Shown here piece by piece: positions 33,383-42,534 of a DNA stretch of 64,000 bases. Position numbers and translations under genes: made by a program. The stretch's first letter is position 1. Every line of letters begins with the position of its first letter. Source of the DNA: Levilactobacillus tongjiangensis (lineage in GTDB: Bacteria; Bacillota; Bacilli; Lactobacillales; Lactobacillaceae). The stretch lies in assembly GCF_003946345.1 (NCBI RefSeq), contig NZ_RHNY01000007.1, positions 62,001-126,000 on the forward strand, read 5' to 3'. The notes beneath the pieces were generated by a model that was given only the letters and a program-made list of their open reading frames with translations, did not search any database and had not been told where the DNA came from.

Positions 33383-33567
33383 TGGCAGGGTGAGGCTATT
33401 TTTAAGTCGATAATGGTTTTCGAACTTTCAATTTTTAGTGATTAAAATGACTAAACCTTAGAAAATCCTTAGAATTTCTAATTGAAATTAAATATTTTAT
33501 TTGGCCTGGTAAGGGCGGTATTAAAGTATTTGCAATGACCTGAACAAATTAATATTAAATTTCGCTA

Positions 33568-33596
33568 TTGATTCTAATTGTTTTATCATTTAATAT
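33568..33596 (+). promoter_or_regulatory. Promoter of oppA copy 2
   Basis: TTGATT (33568-33573), 17 bases, TAATAT (33591-33596). The spacer is nearly the same sequence as before copy 1. Confidence 0.65.
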
Positions 33597-33646
33597 ATCC
33601 TCAACGCTTAGTTTCCTAAGTATTTACATAGAGGGGTCGGAATTGT

Positions 33647-35272
33647 ATGAAGGTTAAGTCAATTGTTAAGTTAGGGACGGTGGCGTCGCTGGCGACTGTG
33701 TTACTCGCAGCGTGCGGCACCTCCTCAAGCAGTAGTAAGGCTAAGGATCAAACCTTACACCTCATGGAGACGTCATCACTGTCCTCCATGGATAACGCCA
33801 AGGCCACGGATATTATTTCCGGTGAAACGCTGAACAACACAGGTGAGGGCCTGTTACGATTTGGCAAGAACAGCAAGACGTTACCAGGACTAGCGAAGAG
33901 TTATTCCAAATCCAAAGACGGATTGACTTACACGTTTAACCTGCGGAAGTCACAATGGAGTAATGGTGAGAAGGTCACTGCACAAGACTTCGTTTACTCA
34001 TGGCAGCGGACGATTGCCCCTAAAACGGGTTCACAGTACGCTTACCTGTACGCAGATATCAAGAATGCCAACGCTATCATGAAGAACAAGAAGCCAGCTT
34101 CAGCCTTAGGGGTCAAGAAGGACGGCGACTACAAGTTGGTTGTCACACTGGAACACCCAGTTAGTTACTTCCCAACGCTGGTTGCCCAACAATGTTTCTA
34201 CCCCGTTAACAAGAAAGCCGTTGATAAGTACGGCAAGAAGTTTGCGACGGATGCTAAGCACAACGTCTACAATGGGCCGTTCAAGTTGACCAAGTGGTCC
34301 GGAACCTCCGACGACTGGACTTTAACCAAGAACCCGAAGTACTGGGATGCTAAGGTCGTCAAATTACAACACGTTAAGTACAGCGCTGTGAAGGACCCAC
34401 AAACTGCTTTGAGTCAGTACCAAAGTGGCAAGTTAGACGCTATCTTCCTGAGTGGGCAACAACCTAAGAACTACAAGAATAACAAGGACTTCCACTCACG
34501 GGTCAGCTCACGGATCACCTACGTTGAACTGAACCAACGGAAGGATACCATGCTCAAAAACAAGAAGGCGCGTCAAGCCTTATCCATGGTCATCAACCGG
34601 CAACAATATGTCAACAAAGTTATGCAAGATGGTTCAAAGGCAGCCACGGGGATCGTTTCCTCTGGGTTAGCTATCCGTAACGGCAAGGACTTCTCTAAGA
34701 CGGCCTCCGTTCCATCAGCCACCTCGTACAACTTAGACAAGGCGAAGACCCTTTGGAAGCAAGCCTTAAAGGAAACTGGTCGGAAGAGCTACTCGATTAC
34801 CTTGTTAGCTGACGATACGCCAGCCGGTAAGAGTGCGACTGAGTACATTCAAAGTCAGTGGGCTAAATTGGATAACTTCAAGGTTACCAACTCCAACATT
34901 CCTTACAAGACACGGTTATCTCGCTCACAAAATGGTCAATTTGAAGCCGTTGTCAGTGGGTGGAGTGCCGACTTCCCAGACCCAATCACCGACCTGTCCC
35001 TGTTCACAACCGGGAACACGTACAACAACGGGAGATGGTCTTCCAAGTCTTACGACAAGTTGATCGACGAAGCAACGACGACCAACGCCAACAAGCCTAG
35101 TGCTCGGTGGCAGAACCTGGTTGACGCCCAGAAGGTTATGCTGAAGGACCAAGGGATCATTCCAGTTTACCAGACGGGGATGCCACAATTGATGAAGTCT
35201 AAGGTCAAGGGTGTCGTCTACTTCCCAGTTGGCGCTAACTGGGATTACAGCCGGGCCTACATCGCTAAGTAA
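33647..35272 (+). CDS. oppA: Oligopeptide-binding lipoprotein OppA, copy 2
   Basis: A 541-residue paralogue of copy 1 with lipobox LLAAC and the same landmarks (NNTGEGLLRFGKNS, YTFNLRKSQWSNGEKVTAQD, YNGPFKLTKWSGTSDDW, FPVGANWDYSRAYIAK). Differences concentrate in the N-terminal lobe (HLMETSSLSSMDNAKATD against WMENSALPTMDISKAVD). Such changes near the ligand entrance are where peptide selectivity could differ. Preceded by its own promoter and AGAGGGG ribosome-binding site, and followed by a terminator. Confidence 0.92.
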   Translation: MKVKSIVKLGTVASLATVLLAACGTSSSSSKAKDQTLHLMETSSLSSMDNAKATDIISGETLNNTGEGLLRFGKNSKTLPGLAKSYSKSKDGLTYTFNLRKSQWSNGEKVTAQDFVYSWQRTIAPKTGSQYAYLYADIKNANAIMKNKKPASALGVKKDGDYKLVVTLEHPVSYFPTLVAQQCFYPVNKKAVDKYGKKFATDAKHNVYNGPFKLTKWSGTSDDWTLTKNPKYWDAKVVKLQHVKYSAVKDPQTALSQYQSGKLDAIFLSGQQPKNYKNNKDFHSRVSSRITYVELNQRKDTMLKNKKARQALSMVINRQQYVNKVMQDGSKAATGIVSSGLAIRNGKDFSKTASVPSATSYNLDKAKTLWKQALKETGRKSYSITLLADDTPAGKSATEYIQSQWAKLDNFKVTNSNIPYKTRLSRSQNGQFEAVVSGWSADFPDPITDLSLFTTGNTYNNGRWSSKSYDKLIDEATTTNANKPSARWQNLVDAQKVMLKDQGIIPVYQTGMPQLMKSKVKGVVYFPVGANWDYSRAYIAK

Positions 35273-35403
35273 CTGATTAGCGTAAAGATAGACGGTGTCA
35301 TCAGCAATTGCCTTACACGGCCATTTAGAGGCCCTCTGGCCGATCCACTTTAATCGGTGGCTGAACTGACCTGATTGGGAGAACAACTTTAACAAAATTA
35401 TGA

Positions 35404-35440
35404 GAGCGGTGAATCGGGGTGACCTGATTCACCGCTTTTT
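35404..35440 (+). terminator. Terminator after oppA copy 2
   Basis: AGCGGTGAATC pairs with GATTCACCGCT, followed by five T residues. Confidence 0.85.
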
Positions 35441-35620
35441 AGGCGGAAAATGGATATTAACCGTGTAGTGATTGTAAATTCCGGCTAATTGTTGTATATG
35501 TTATACAAGAAAAGGGTGTTTTACCTGTATAAAATGTGAAATCAAATTTTAATTTTTATTTTGAAACGCCTATGTATCAAGCTTTGTGAAAACTATTTTA
35601 AACTAAATTAGTAATTAGCA

Positions 35621-35649
35621 TTGATTTTAATGGTTTTCTAATATACAAT
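35621..35649 (+). promoter_or_regulatory. Promoter of oppA copy 3
   Basis: TTGATT (35621-35626), 17 bases, TACAAT (35644-35649), with an AT-rich upstream tract. Probably drives oppA copy 3 and, by readthrough, oppBCDF. Confidence 0.65.
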
Positions 35650-35711
35650 TGGAAACATCAAATTTGAGGTGTCAATTTATTTCTCAAACAACTAAGAGGG
35701 GTTGGATTTAA

Positions 35712-37340
35712 ATGAAGATCAATTCGGCAGTCAAATTAGGGACAGTCGCAACGTTCGCCGCAGTATTGTTGGCAGCGTGTGGCTCATCCTCAAGCAGTTC
35801 CAGCGAGGCAAGTAAACAAACCTTAAACTGGATGGAAAACTCAGCATTACCATCAATGGACTTATCTACGTCCACCGACGTTGTTTCAGGGGAAACAGAA
35901 AACAACACCAACGAAGGTTTACTGCGTTTCGGTAAGAACAGTAAGACTCTTCCTGGTGTCGCCAAGAGTTATACCAAGTCTAAAGACGGTAAGACCTACA
36001 CCTTCAACTTACGTAAGTCTAACTGGAGTAACGGTGACAAAGTAACCGCTAAAGATTTCGTTTATGCCTGGCAACGCACCGTCAATCCTAAGACCGCTTC
36101 ACAATATTCTTACATGTATGCGCAAGTTAAGAACGCTAACGCCATCATTGCCAAGAAGAAGCCTGTCTCTAGTTTAGGGGTTAAGGCGGTTGGCAATTAC
36201 AAGCTGGTCGTTACCTTAACGCAAGCAACTAGTTACTTCCCAGCACTGGTTGCTAGCCCAATGTTCTTCCCACAAAACCAATCAGTTGTTCAAAAGTACG
36301 GTAAGAAATACGCTACGAACGCTGCCAGCAACGTCTACAACGGCCCATTCAAATTGACTTACTGGACCGGGACGTCTGATAACTGGACCTTGAGCAAAAA
36401 CACTAAGTACTGGAACGCAAAGAATGTTAAACTAAAGAAGATCAACTTCAAGACGATGAAGGATCCACAAACTTCATTGAGCCAGTACCAGAGTGGCAAG
36501 CTTGACGCAACTTACTTGAGTGGTCAACAACCAAAGAACTACAAGAACAGTAAGCAATACGTTGAACGGAAGAGTGCTTCAACCTTCTACATTGAATTGA
36601 ACGAAAAGAAAGATTCAATGATGAAGAACAAGAAGGCTCGTCAAGCCTTATCATTAGCTATCAACCGGAACCAATTCGTCAACAAGGTCTTAGCCGATGG
36701 CTCAACTGCTGCGAAGGGCTTAGTATCAACTGGTTTAGCTTCTAAGAATGGCAAAGACTTCAACACTGCAGCCGCCGTTCCTTCCGCTACCACCCAAGAC
36801 TTGACCAAGGCTAAGAAGCTTTGGAAGCAAGCTTTGAAGGAAACCGGTCGGAAGAGCTACTCACTTACCTTAATGGCTGACGATACGCCAGCTGGTAAGA
36901 ACTCTGCTGAATTCATCCAAAGTCAATGGGCTAAGTTGGACGGCTTGAAGGTTACCAACAGTAACTTACCATTCAAGACGCGGCTTGCTCGTTCACAAGA
37001 TGGGCAATTCGATGCCGTTATCTCCGCATGGGGTGCCGACTTCCCAGACCCAATCTCATTCTTGTCCCTGTTTACTTCTGGTAACTCATACAACAACGGG
37101 AAATGGGCTTCAAAGAGCTACGACAAGTACGTCAAGGCTGCATCTGGTAAGGATGCGAACAACGCTGACGCTCGTTGGAGTGACATGGTCAACGCACAAA
37201 AGACCATCTTGAACGACCAAGGAATCATCCCCGTTTACCAACAAGGTAAAGCACAATTGGTTAAATCCAATGTTAAGGGCTTGATCTACTTCCCAACCGG
37301 CGCTAACTGGGACTTCAGTTCAGCTTACATTTCTAAGTAA
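35712..37340 (+). CDS. oppA: Oligopeptide-binding lipoprotein OppA, copy 3
   Basis: A 542-residue paralogue with lipobox LLAAC, motif NNTNEGLLRFGKNS, YTFNLRKSNWSNGDKVTAKD and end YFPTGANWDFSSAYISK. Its codon use is markedly biased to frequent codons (AAG, AAC, GTT, GCT, TCA), more than in copies 1 and 2, which suggests the strongest expression of the three. It is nearest to oppB. A leaky terminator at 37403-37437 would lower expression of the transporter genes relative to the binding protein. Confidence 0.92.
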   Translation: MKINSAVKLGTVATFAAVLLAACGSSSSSSSEASKQTLNWMENSALPSMDLSTSTDVVSGETENNTNEGLLRFGKNSKTLPGVAKSYTKSKDGKTYTFNLRKSNWSNGDKVTAKDFVYAWQRTVNPKTASQYSYMYAQVKNANAIIAKKKPVSSLGVKAVGNYKLVVTLTQATSYFPALVASPMFFPQNQSVVQKYGKKYATNAASNVYNGPFKLTYWTGTSDNWTLSKNTKYWNAKNVKLKKINFKTMKDPQTSLSQYQSGKLDATYLSGQQPKNYKNSKQYVERKSASTFYIELNEKKDSMMKNKKARQALSLAINRNQFVNKVLADGSTAAKGLVSTGLASKNGKDFNTAAAVPSATTQDLTKAKKLWKQALKETGRKSYSLTLMADDTPAGKNSAEFIQSQWAKLDGLKVTNSNLPFKTRLARSQDGQFDAVISAWGADFPDPISFLSLFTSGNSYNNGKWASKSYDKYVKAASGKDANNADARWSDMVNAQKTILNDQGIIPVYQQGKAQLVKSNVKGLIYFPTGANWDFSSAYISK

Positions 37341-37402
37341 GTCACGTATTAATCAGTTATTACTCGTTGGGTGAGAGCCCAACATAATAAGCTTTATCGG
37401 AG

Positions 37403-37437
37403 AGTAAGGATTGACGCGAAGTTGGTCCTTACTTTTC
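37403..37437 (+). terminator. Leaky terminator between oppA copy 3 and oppB
   Basis: AGTAAGGA pairs with TCCTTACT across a 15-base loop, followed by TTTTC. A GTTGGG/CCCAAC hairpin (37370-37388) and a GTTAAGTT/AACTTAAC hairpin near 37484-37503 flank it. The short T run suggests partial readthrough. Confidence 0.6.
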
Positions 37438-37540
37438 GGTATTATTGCAATCATTTATCATCTTGTTGTTTTCGTGGAGTTTTTGTTAAGTTCAACAACT
37501 TAACGGTAACGAATAAGTCTACTGATTGAGAGGTAAACAA

Positions 37541-38470
37541 ATGGCAAAGTACCTAGCAAAGCGGATCTTTTATCTGGTCCTGACCTTATTCATCGTTATT
37601 ACCGTGACGTTCTTCCTAATGAAGTTGTTACCCGGGACGCCACTGACCAACCAAGCTAAATTGTCCAAGAGTCAGATTGCTCTGATTTATGAACAATATG
37701 GCTTGAACAAGCCAGTTTGGCAACAGTACCTGCTGTACCTAGCGGGTGCCGTCCGAGGCAACTTCGGAACGTCCTTCCAATTCAGTGACCAACCCGTTTC
37801 CTACCTGTTATCAAGTCGGATCGGACCATCCTTGCAGATTGGGCTGCAAGCCATGATCTTTGGGGTTATCATTGGGATCATCGTTGGTTCATTTGGGGCG
37901 ATGAAACAAAACACGTGGGTTGATACTTCAGCCACGTTCGTATCCATCTTAGGGATTTCTATTCCTTCCTTCGTCTTGGCCGTCTTACTCCAGTACTACC
38001 TGGGGTTAAAGCTCGGCTGGTTCCCCATTGCTGAATGGGGTGGCTTCATCTACACGGTGCTGCCAACCTTAGCGTTGGGCGCGACGCCGTTAGCTGAGTC
38101 GGCCCGGTTCGTCCGAACCGAAATGGTCGACGTGCTCAGTTCGGATTACATCGAACTGGCCAAGGCCAAGGGACTGAGTCGCACGGGGGTTATTTACCAC
38201 CATGCGCTGCGGAACAGTTTGATTCCTTTGATTACGATTGTTGGACCGTTAGCCGTAAACATCATGACTGGGTCGATGGTTGTTGAAAACATCTTCTCCA
38301 TTCCTGGTATCGGGGAACAATTCGTCAAGTCCGTCTTGACCAACGATTACCCAACCATCATGGGACTGACCATCATCTATTCATTTATGCTCTGTGTCGT
38401 TCTGTTGTTCACCGATATCCTTTACGGAATCGTTGACCCACGGATTCGGATCACAGGAAAGGCTAACTAG
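37541..38470 (+). CDS. oppB: Oligopeptide ABC permease OppB
   Basis: A 309-residue permease with six membrane segments. It starts MAKYLAKRIFYLVLTLFIVI with the family motif FFLMKLLPGTPL. The EAA-loop region is ELAKAKGLSRTGVIYHHALRN (about residues 208-228) and the end is DILYGIVDPRIRI. The ATG at 37541 is preceded by GAGAGGTAAACAA; the frame is open five codons further but without a ribosome-binding site. It heterodimerises with OppC. Confidence 0.94.
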   Translation: MAKYLAKRIFYLVLTLFIVITVTFFLMKLLPGTPLTNQAKLSKSQIALIYEQYGLNKPVWQQYLLYLAGAVRGNFGTSFQFSDQPVSYLLSSRIGPSLQIGLQAMIFGVIIGIIVGSFGAMKQNTWVDTSATFVSILGISIPSFVLAVLLQYYLGLKLGWFPIAEWGGFIYTVLPTLALGATPLAESARFVRTEMVDVLSSDYIELAKAKGLSRTGVIYHHALRNSLIPLITIVGPLAVNIMTGSMVVENIFSIPGIGEQFVKSVLTNDYPTIMGLTIIYSFMLCVVLLFTDILYGIVDPRIRITGKAN

Positions 38471-38481
38471 GAGGTAAATAA

Positions 38482-39507
38482 ATGGCAGATACAGTAAAAC
38501 TCCCTGAAGATAGCTTTAAGCCGATTTCGGCCGATGACCGGACGGCGTTAGACAGTGAAAAAATCGCGGCGCCTTCTTTAACCTTCGCCCAAGATGCATG
38601 GCGGCGGTTACGGAAGAACAAAGGGGCTTGGATCTCATTGATTGTGCTGGCCATCGTCTTCATCATGGCTTTCGGTTCAATCTTTGTCTCACCACACGAT
38701 CCCAACGCCGTTAATCCTTCCTACGCCAACTTACCATCTAAGATTCCCGGTATTGGTATCAACGGATTCAACGGGACCTTAGTGCAAGCTGGTCAACGGG
38801 TCGACGCCTACAAACAAGCAGGCGCTTCAAACTTACATTACATCATGGGGACCGACTACTTAGGTCGGGACCTGTTCTCTCGGGTCCTTTACGGGACACG
38901 GATTTCTCTGATCATCGCGTTAGTCGCGACCCTCTTTGACTTAACGATTGGGGTCACGTATGGGATGTTCTCAGGATGGAAGGGTGGTCGCATTGATACC
39001 ATCATGCAACGGATCATTGAAATCATCCTGTCCATCCCTAACTTAGTTGTGATTGTGTTACTGATCTTGATCCTGAAACCAGGGATGACCTCGATCATCA
39101 TCGCCATCGCGCTGACGTCCTGGACCAACATGGCCCGGCTAGTTCGAGCGCAGACGATGGAGTTAAAGGAGCAGGAGTTCATCCTAGCGGCGAGAACGCT
39201 GGGAGAACGGCCGATGCAGATTGCCTTTAAACACTTGCTCCCGAACTTGTCGAGTGTGATCATCATCAACACGATGTTCACGATCCCCAACGCCATCTTC
39301 TTCGAAGCCACCCTGTCCTACATTGGGATTGGGATTTCCTCACCACAGGCTTCACTAGGGACGTTGTTGAACGATGGGCAGAAGAACTTCCAGTTCTTAC
39401 CATATCAAATGTGGTGGCCAGCTCTGGTCCTTTCCATCATCATGTTAGCCTTTAACCTCTTAGGTGATGGCTTGCGGGATGCCTTTGACCCACGGACGAA
39501 AGAGTAG
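38482..39507 (+). CDS. oppC: Oligopeptide ABC permease OppC
   Basis: A 341-residue permease. An N-terminal cytoplasmic stretch of about 50 residues precedes the first helix (WISLIVLAIVFIMAFGSIFV), followed by the extracellular loop with HDPNAVNPSYANLP and the motif GTDYLGRDLFSRVLYGTRIS. The EAA-loop is EFILAARTLGERPMQIAFKH. AGGAGG precedes the ATG, 11 bases after oppB. Confidence 0.94.
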   Translation: MADTVKLPEDSFKPISADDRTALDSEKIAAPSLTFAQDAWRRLRKNKGAWISLIVLAIVFIMAFGSIFVSPHDPNAVNPSYANLPSKIPGIGINGFNGTLVQAGQRVDAYKQAGASNLHYIMGTDYLGRDLFSRVLYGTRISLIIALVATLFDLTIGVTYGMFSGWKGGRIDTIMQRIIEIILSIPNLVVIVLLILILKPGMTSIIIAIALTSWTNMARLVRAQTMELKEQEFILAARTLGERPMQIAFKHLLPNLSSVIIINTMFTIPNAIFFEATLSYIGIGISSPQASLGTLLNDGQKNFQFLPYQMWWPALVLSIIMLAFNLLGDGLRDAFDPRTKE

Positions 39508-39520
39508 GTGAAGTAACGTC

Positions 39521-40621
39521 ATGGAGAACGAAAAAAACATTTTGGAAGTACGTAACCTTCAAGTAAATTTCAAAACCTATGCCGGTGACGTTAAGGCTAT
39601 TCGGGACGTGAGTTTTGATTTACGTAAAGGTGAGACCCTGGCTATCGTTGGTGAATCTGGTTCTGGTAAGTCCGTTACAACGCGGACTATCATGGGATTG
39701 AACGCCTCCAACGCTGACATTGCTAGTGGGACGATCAAGTACAAGGGTGACGACCTCTTAAAGAAGTCGGAAAAGGAAATGGAAGCCATTCGGGGACAAG
39801 ATATCGCCGAAATCTTCCAAGACCCAATGACGTCCTTGGACCCAACCATGAAGATCGGTCGGCAAATTGCTGAACCCTTGATGGTTCATAAGGGTATGAA
39901 GAAAGAAAAAGCCTTGGCGCAAGCCTTGGAAATGATGAAATTAGTTGGGATCACTGACGCCGAAAACCGGATCAATGATTATCCGCACCAATTCTCTGGT
40001 GGGATGCGGCAACGGATCGTGATTGCGATTGCGTTGGTCAACTACCCAGAAATTCTGATTGCCGATGAACCCACGACCGCTTTGGACGTGACGATTCAGG
40101 CACAAATCTTGAACTTGATGAAGGAACTGCAAGACAAGATTTCAACCTCCATCATCTTCATCACTCATGACTTGGGTGTTGTGGCCGGGATGGCTGACCG
40201 AGTTGCCGTTATGTACGCGGGTAAAATCGTGGAATACGGAACGGTCGACGAAATCTTCTACAACCCGAAGCACCCGTACACGTGGGGTCTGTTAAGCTCG
40301 ATGCCAACCATGGATACTGGTGGCGATGAATTGCCATCAATTCCTGGGACGCCACCTGACTTATTGGACCCACCAAAGGGGGACGCTTTTGCCGCCCGGA
40401 ACGCGTACGCTTTGAAGATCGATACCGAGAAGGAACCACCTTTCTTCAAGGTCTCCGACACGCACTACGCTGCCACTTGGTTGATGCATCCAGATGCGCC
40501 TGAAGTCACTCCACCTGCACAAATCGTGGAGCGGCAAAAGAAGTACGCTGACATGCAATCTAAGTTGGTACAAACACAACGGACAACTGGTCCGGTTGAA
40601 GAAGAGGAGGAACAGCAATAA
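39521..40621 (+). CDS. oppD: Oligopeptide ABC ATPase OppD
   Basis: A 366-residue ATPase. Walker A GESGSGKS (about residues 39-46), FQDPMTSLDPTMKIG, signature FSGGMRQRIVIAIAL, Walker B LIADEPTTALDVT, switch His in FITHDLGVV. The C-terminal oligopeptide extension (NPKHPYTWGLLSSMP .. PPKGDAFAARN) carries an acidic end with EEEEEQQ. In this family the extension often ligates an iron-sulphur cluster with cysteines, but none are seen here. Confidence 0.95.
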   Translation: MENEKNILEVRNLQVNFKTYAGDVKAIRDVSFDLRKGETLAIVGESGSGKSVTTRTIMGLNASNADIASGTIKYKGDDLLKKSEKEMEAIRGQDIAEIFQDPMTSLDPTMKIGRQIAEPLMVHKGMKKEKALAQALEMMKLVGITDAENRINDYPHQFSGGMRQRIVIAIALVNYPEILIADEPTTALDVTIQAQILNLMKELQDKISTSIIFITHDLGVVAGMADRVAVMYAGKIVEYGTVDEIFYNPKHPYTWGLLSSMPTMDTGGDELPSIPGTPPDLLDPPKGDAFAARNAYALKIDTEKEPPFFKVSDTHYAATWLMHPDAPEVTPPAQIVERQKKYADMQSKLVQTQRTTGPVEEEEEQQ

Positions 40622-41580
40622 TGGATTACGAAAATGCCGAGAAAATCCTCGAGGTCAAGCACCTCAAACAATACTTCAACGTGGGCAAGAAGGATGAAGT
40701 CCGGGCCGTTGACGATATCTCCTTTGATATCTACAAGGGTGAAACCTTTGGGTTAGTTGGTGAATCCGGTTCTGGGAAGACCACGACCGGTCGGGCCATC
40801 ATTCACTTGTACGAACCAACGTCTGGTGAAATCCTGTTCAACGGGAAGAACGTCGATAACTTTAAGAGTAAGTCTGACCAACGTGAATTCCGTCAGGACA
40901 TGCAGATGATCTTTCAAGATCCCTACGCTTCATTGAACCCTCGGATGAAGGTCAAGGACATCGTGGCCGAAGGGATCGATATCAACCATTTGGCTAAAGA
41001 TGATGCCGACCGTTCCAAGCGGGTAGAAGACCTGTTGGAAACCGTTGGGTTGAACAAAGACCATTCTAGTCGTTACCCCCACGAATTCTCTGGTGGGCAG
41101 CGGCAACGGATCGGGATTGCACGGGCTTTGGCCGTGGATCCTAAGTTCGTGATCGCCGATGAACCGATCTCCGCTTTGGACGTTTCCATTCAAGCCCAAG
41201 TGGTTAACTTGATGAAGAAGCTCCAGCGGGAGCAGGGCTTAACGTACCTGTTCATCGCCCATGACCTCTCCATGGTGAAGTACATCTCCGATCGGATCGG
41301 GGTTATGCACTACGGCCGGATGTTGGAAATCGCCGACTCTGACGAAATCTACGCCCACCCACTGCACGACTACACCAAGAGTTTACTGTCTGCCGTCCCA
41401 ATTCCTGATCCAGAGTTCGAACGGACTCGTGAGGAAATTTCGTACGACGGTTCCGGTGAAAATGATGGGAAGGAACGTCACTTGGTTGAAATTTCTCCTC
41501 GTCACTGGGTTCGAGCTGCCGAAGATGAAATCGACATGTATACCAAGCGGGCACATGCCGCATCCTTAATTCACGATTAG
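40621..41580 (+). CDS. oppF: Oligopeptide ABC ATPase OppF
   Basis: A 319-residue ATPase. Walker A GESGSGKTT, FQDPYASLNPRMKV, signature FSGGQRQRIGIARAL, Walker B FVIADEPISALDVS, switch His in FIAHDLSMV. Its ATG overlaps the oppD stop (TAATG), so the two ATPases are translationally coupled. Followed by its own terminator. Confidence 0.95.
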   Translation: MDYENAEKILEVKHLKQYFNVGKKDEVRAVDDISFDIYKGETFGLVGESGSGKTTTGRAIIHLYEPTSGEILFNGKNVDNFKSKSDQREFRQDMQMIFQDPYASLNPRMKVKDIVAEGIDINHLAKDDADRSKRVEDLLETVGLNKDHSSRYPHEFSGGQRQRIGIARALAVDPKFVIADEPISALDVSIQAQVVNLMKKLQREQGLTYLFIAHDLSMVKYISDRIGVMHYGRMLEIADSDEIYAHPLHDYTKSLLSAVPIPDPEFERTREEISYDGSGENDGKERHLVEISPRHWVRAAEDEIDMYTKRAHAASLIHD

Positions 41581-41585
41581 TCTTT

Positions 41586-41624
41586 AAAAGACAACCAGCA
41601 TTCTTTGTTGGTTGTCTTTTTTGT
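41586..41624 (+). terminator. Terminator of the opp operon
   Basis: AAAGACAACCA pairs with TGGTTGTCTTT, followed by TTTTGTTTT, five bases after the oppF stop. Confidence 0.88.
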
Positions 41625-41646
41625 TTTGTGGAGATATTTGTGAGTG

Positions 41647-41835
41647 TCCGCCTTCGGTGGCCAAGATTGGGGCCTGCTGTGGGGACCGGAGCGAGCCAGA
41701 GTGCGGTCTCGCTCCTCGACTGGAAGCCACGGACAACCCACCGCGTCTCCCAGCTCGTCCCACGGTGTAATCGCGCTTAGAACGCGCGATAACACCGTCG
41801 ACACAGCTGCCCCCAATCTTGACCACCTGCGGCTT
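41647..41835 (+). repeat. Branched palindromic element E, copy 14
   Basis: Outer arms CCGCCTTCGGTGGCCAAGAT and ATCTTGACCACCTGCGG. Apex GGAGCGAGCC-AGAGTGC-GGTCTCGCTCC. Third hairpin CGGTGT..TCGCGC/GCGCGA..ACACCG. Confidence 0.88.
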
Positions 41836-41909
41836 ACACGTGTCGCTGACTTTGAACGTGGTGGCTGGTTAGTTTTTAAAGACAACGTTGGCTGATAGGT
41901 GTGGGAGAG

Positions 41910-42028
41910 ACGGCAGAGCTAATACCGGCACCTGCTGTGGGAACCGGCTCGTCCCACGGTGTAATCGCGCTTAGAACGCGCTAGCACCGTCGACACAACT
42001 GGCACTAATCTCGGTCACTTGCGGCTTA
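41910..42028 (+). repeat. Branched palindromic element E, copy 15 (internally deleted)
   Basis: Closely similar to copy 14 but lacks a block corresponding to 41690-41753, which are precisely the first two inner hairpins. The third hairpin and both outer arms remain. The sequence after it (CGGCTTACATTTGTCGGTGA) also resembles that after copy 14, suggesting tandem duplication followed by deletion. Confidence 0.8.
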
Positions 42029-42174
42029 CATTTGTCGGTGAACTTGAGAGGGTGACTCGTTGGCTTTTGAAGTTGGTGTTGCCAACTTAAGTGTGATTAT
42101 GTAACGGTTAGTAAAGTGATTGGCCGCGTCGCTGGTGTGTGTAGACAATTACAATAGGAGTATTAACAGATGCA

Positions 42175-42222
42175 AAAAAACAGCTACCCATTCACAAGTA
42201 TTTTATGAGTGGATAGCTGTTC
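42175..42222 (-). terminator. Minus-strand terminator downstream of the phosphatase gene
   Basis: AACAGCTATCCACTCAT and GTGAATGGGTAGCTGTT pair on the minus strand and run into TTTTTTTGC. It lies about 310 bases past the histidine phosphatase stop, so element copy 16 is inside that transcript. Confidence 0.7.
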
Positions 42223-42326
42223 GTGCGTATTTTCTAAAAATAGCGGACTCGTGCACAAGCTGATAGTTGATTATCGGCCTGACAATTTGGTGGTCATCAT
42301 CAATGTTGCTTGTAGGAACTAACGTA

Positions 42327-42515
42327 GCCGCAGGCCGTCAGGGCGGGTGGCCGCAGTGACGGTGGCGTTAGCTCGGTGGTTTTTGCCGAGGTTACGCCAC
42401 GGGACGAGCTTGGAAACTCGGTGGTCTTCCGAGGTTTCAAGTCGAGCCGGAGGACCGGTTTTCAGGCCAGAGGCGGTCCCCACAGCGGCCACCCGCCCTG
42501 ACGGCCGAAGGCGGC
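42327..42515 (-). repeat. Branched palindromic element E, copy 16
   Basis: Outer arms GGCCGTCAGGGCGGGTGGCC and GGCCACCCGCCCTGACGGCC, exact over 20 bases. Inner CTTGGAAACTCGG/CCGAGGTTTCAAG and GTGGCGTTAGCTCGG/CCGAGGTTACGCCAC hairpins. Confidence 0.9.
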
Positions 42516-42534
42516 CACTTTCATTCCAGCTAAG

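Noticed and set aside
41584-41895. Several frames of 80-100 codons on both strands over element copies 14-16
   Set aside because: They arise because the GC-rich palindromic elements lack stops in several frames; the same happens at other copies.
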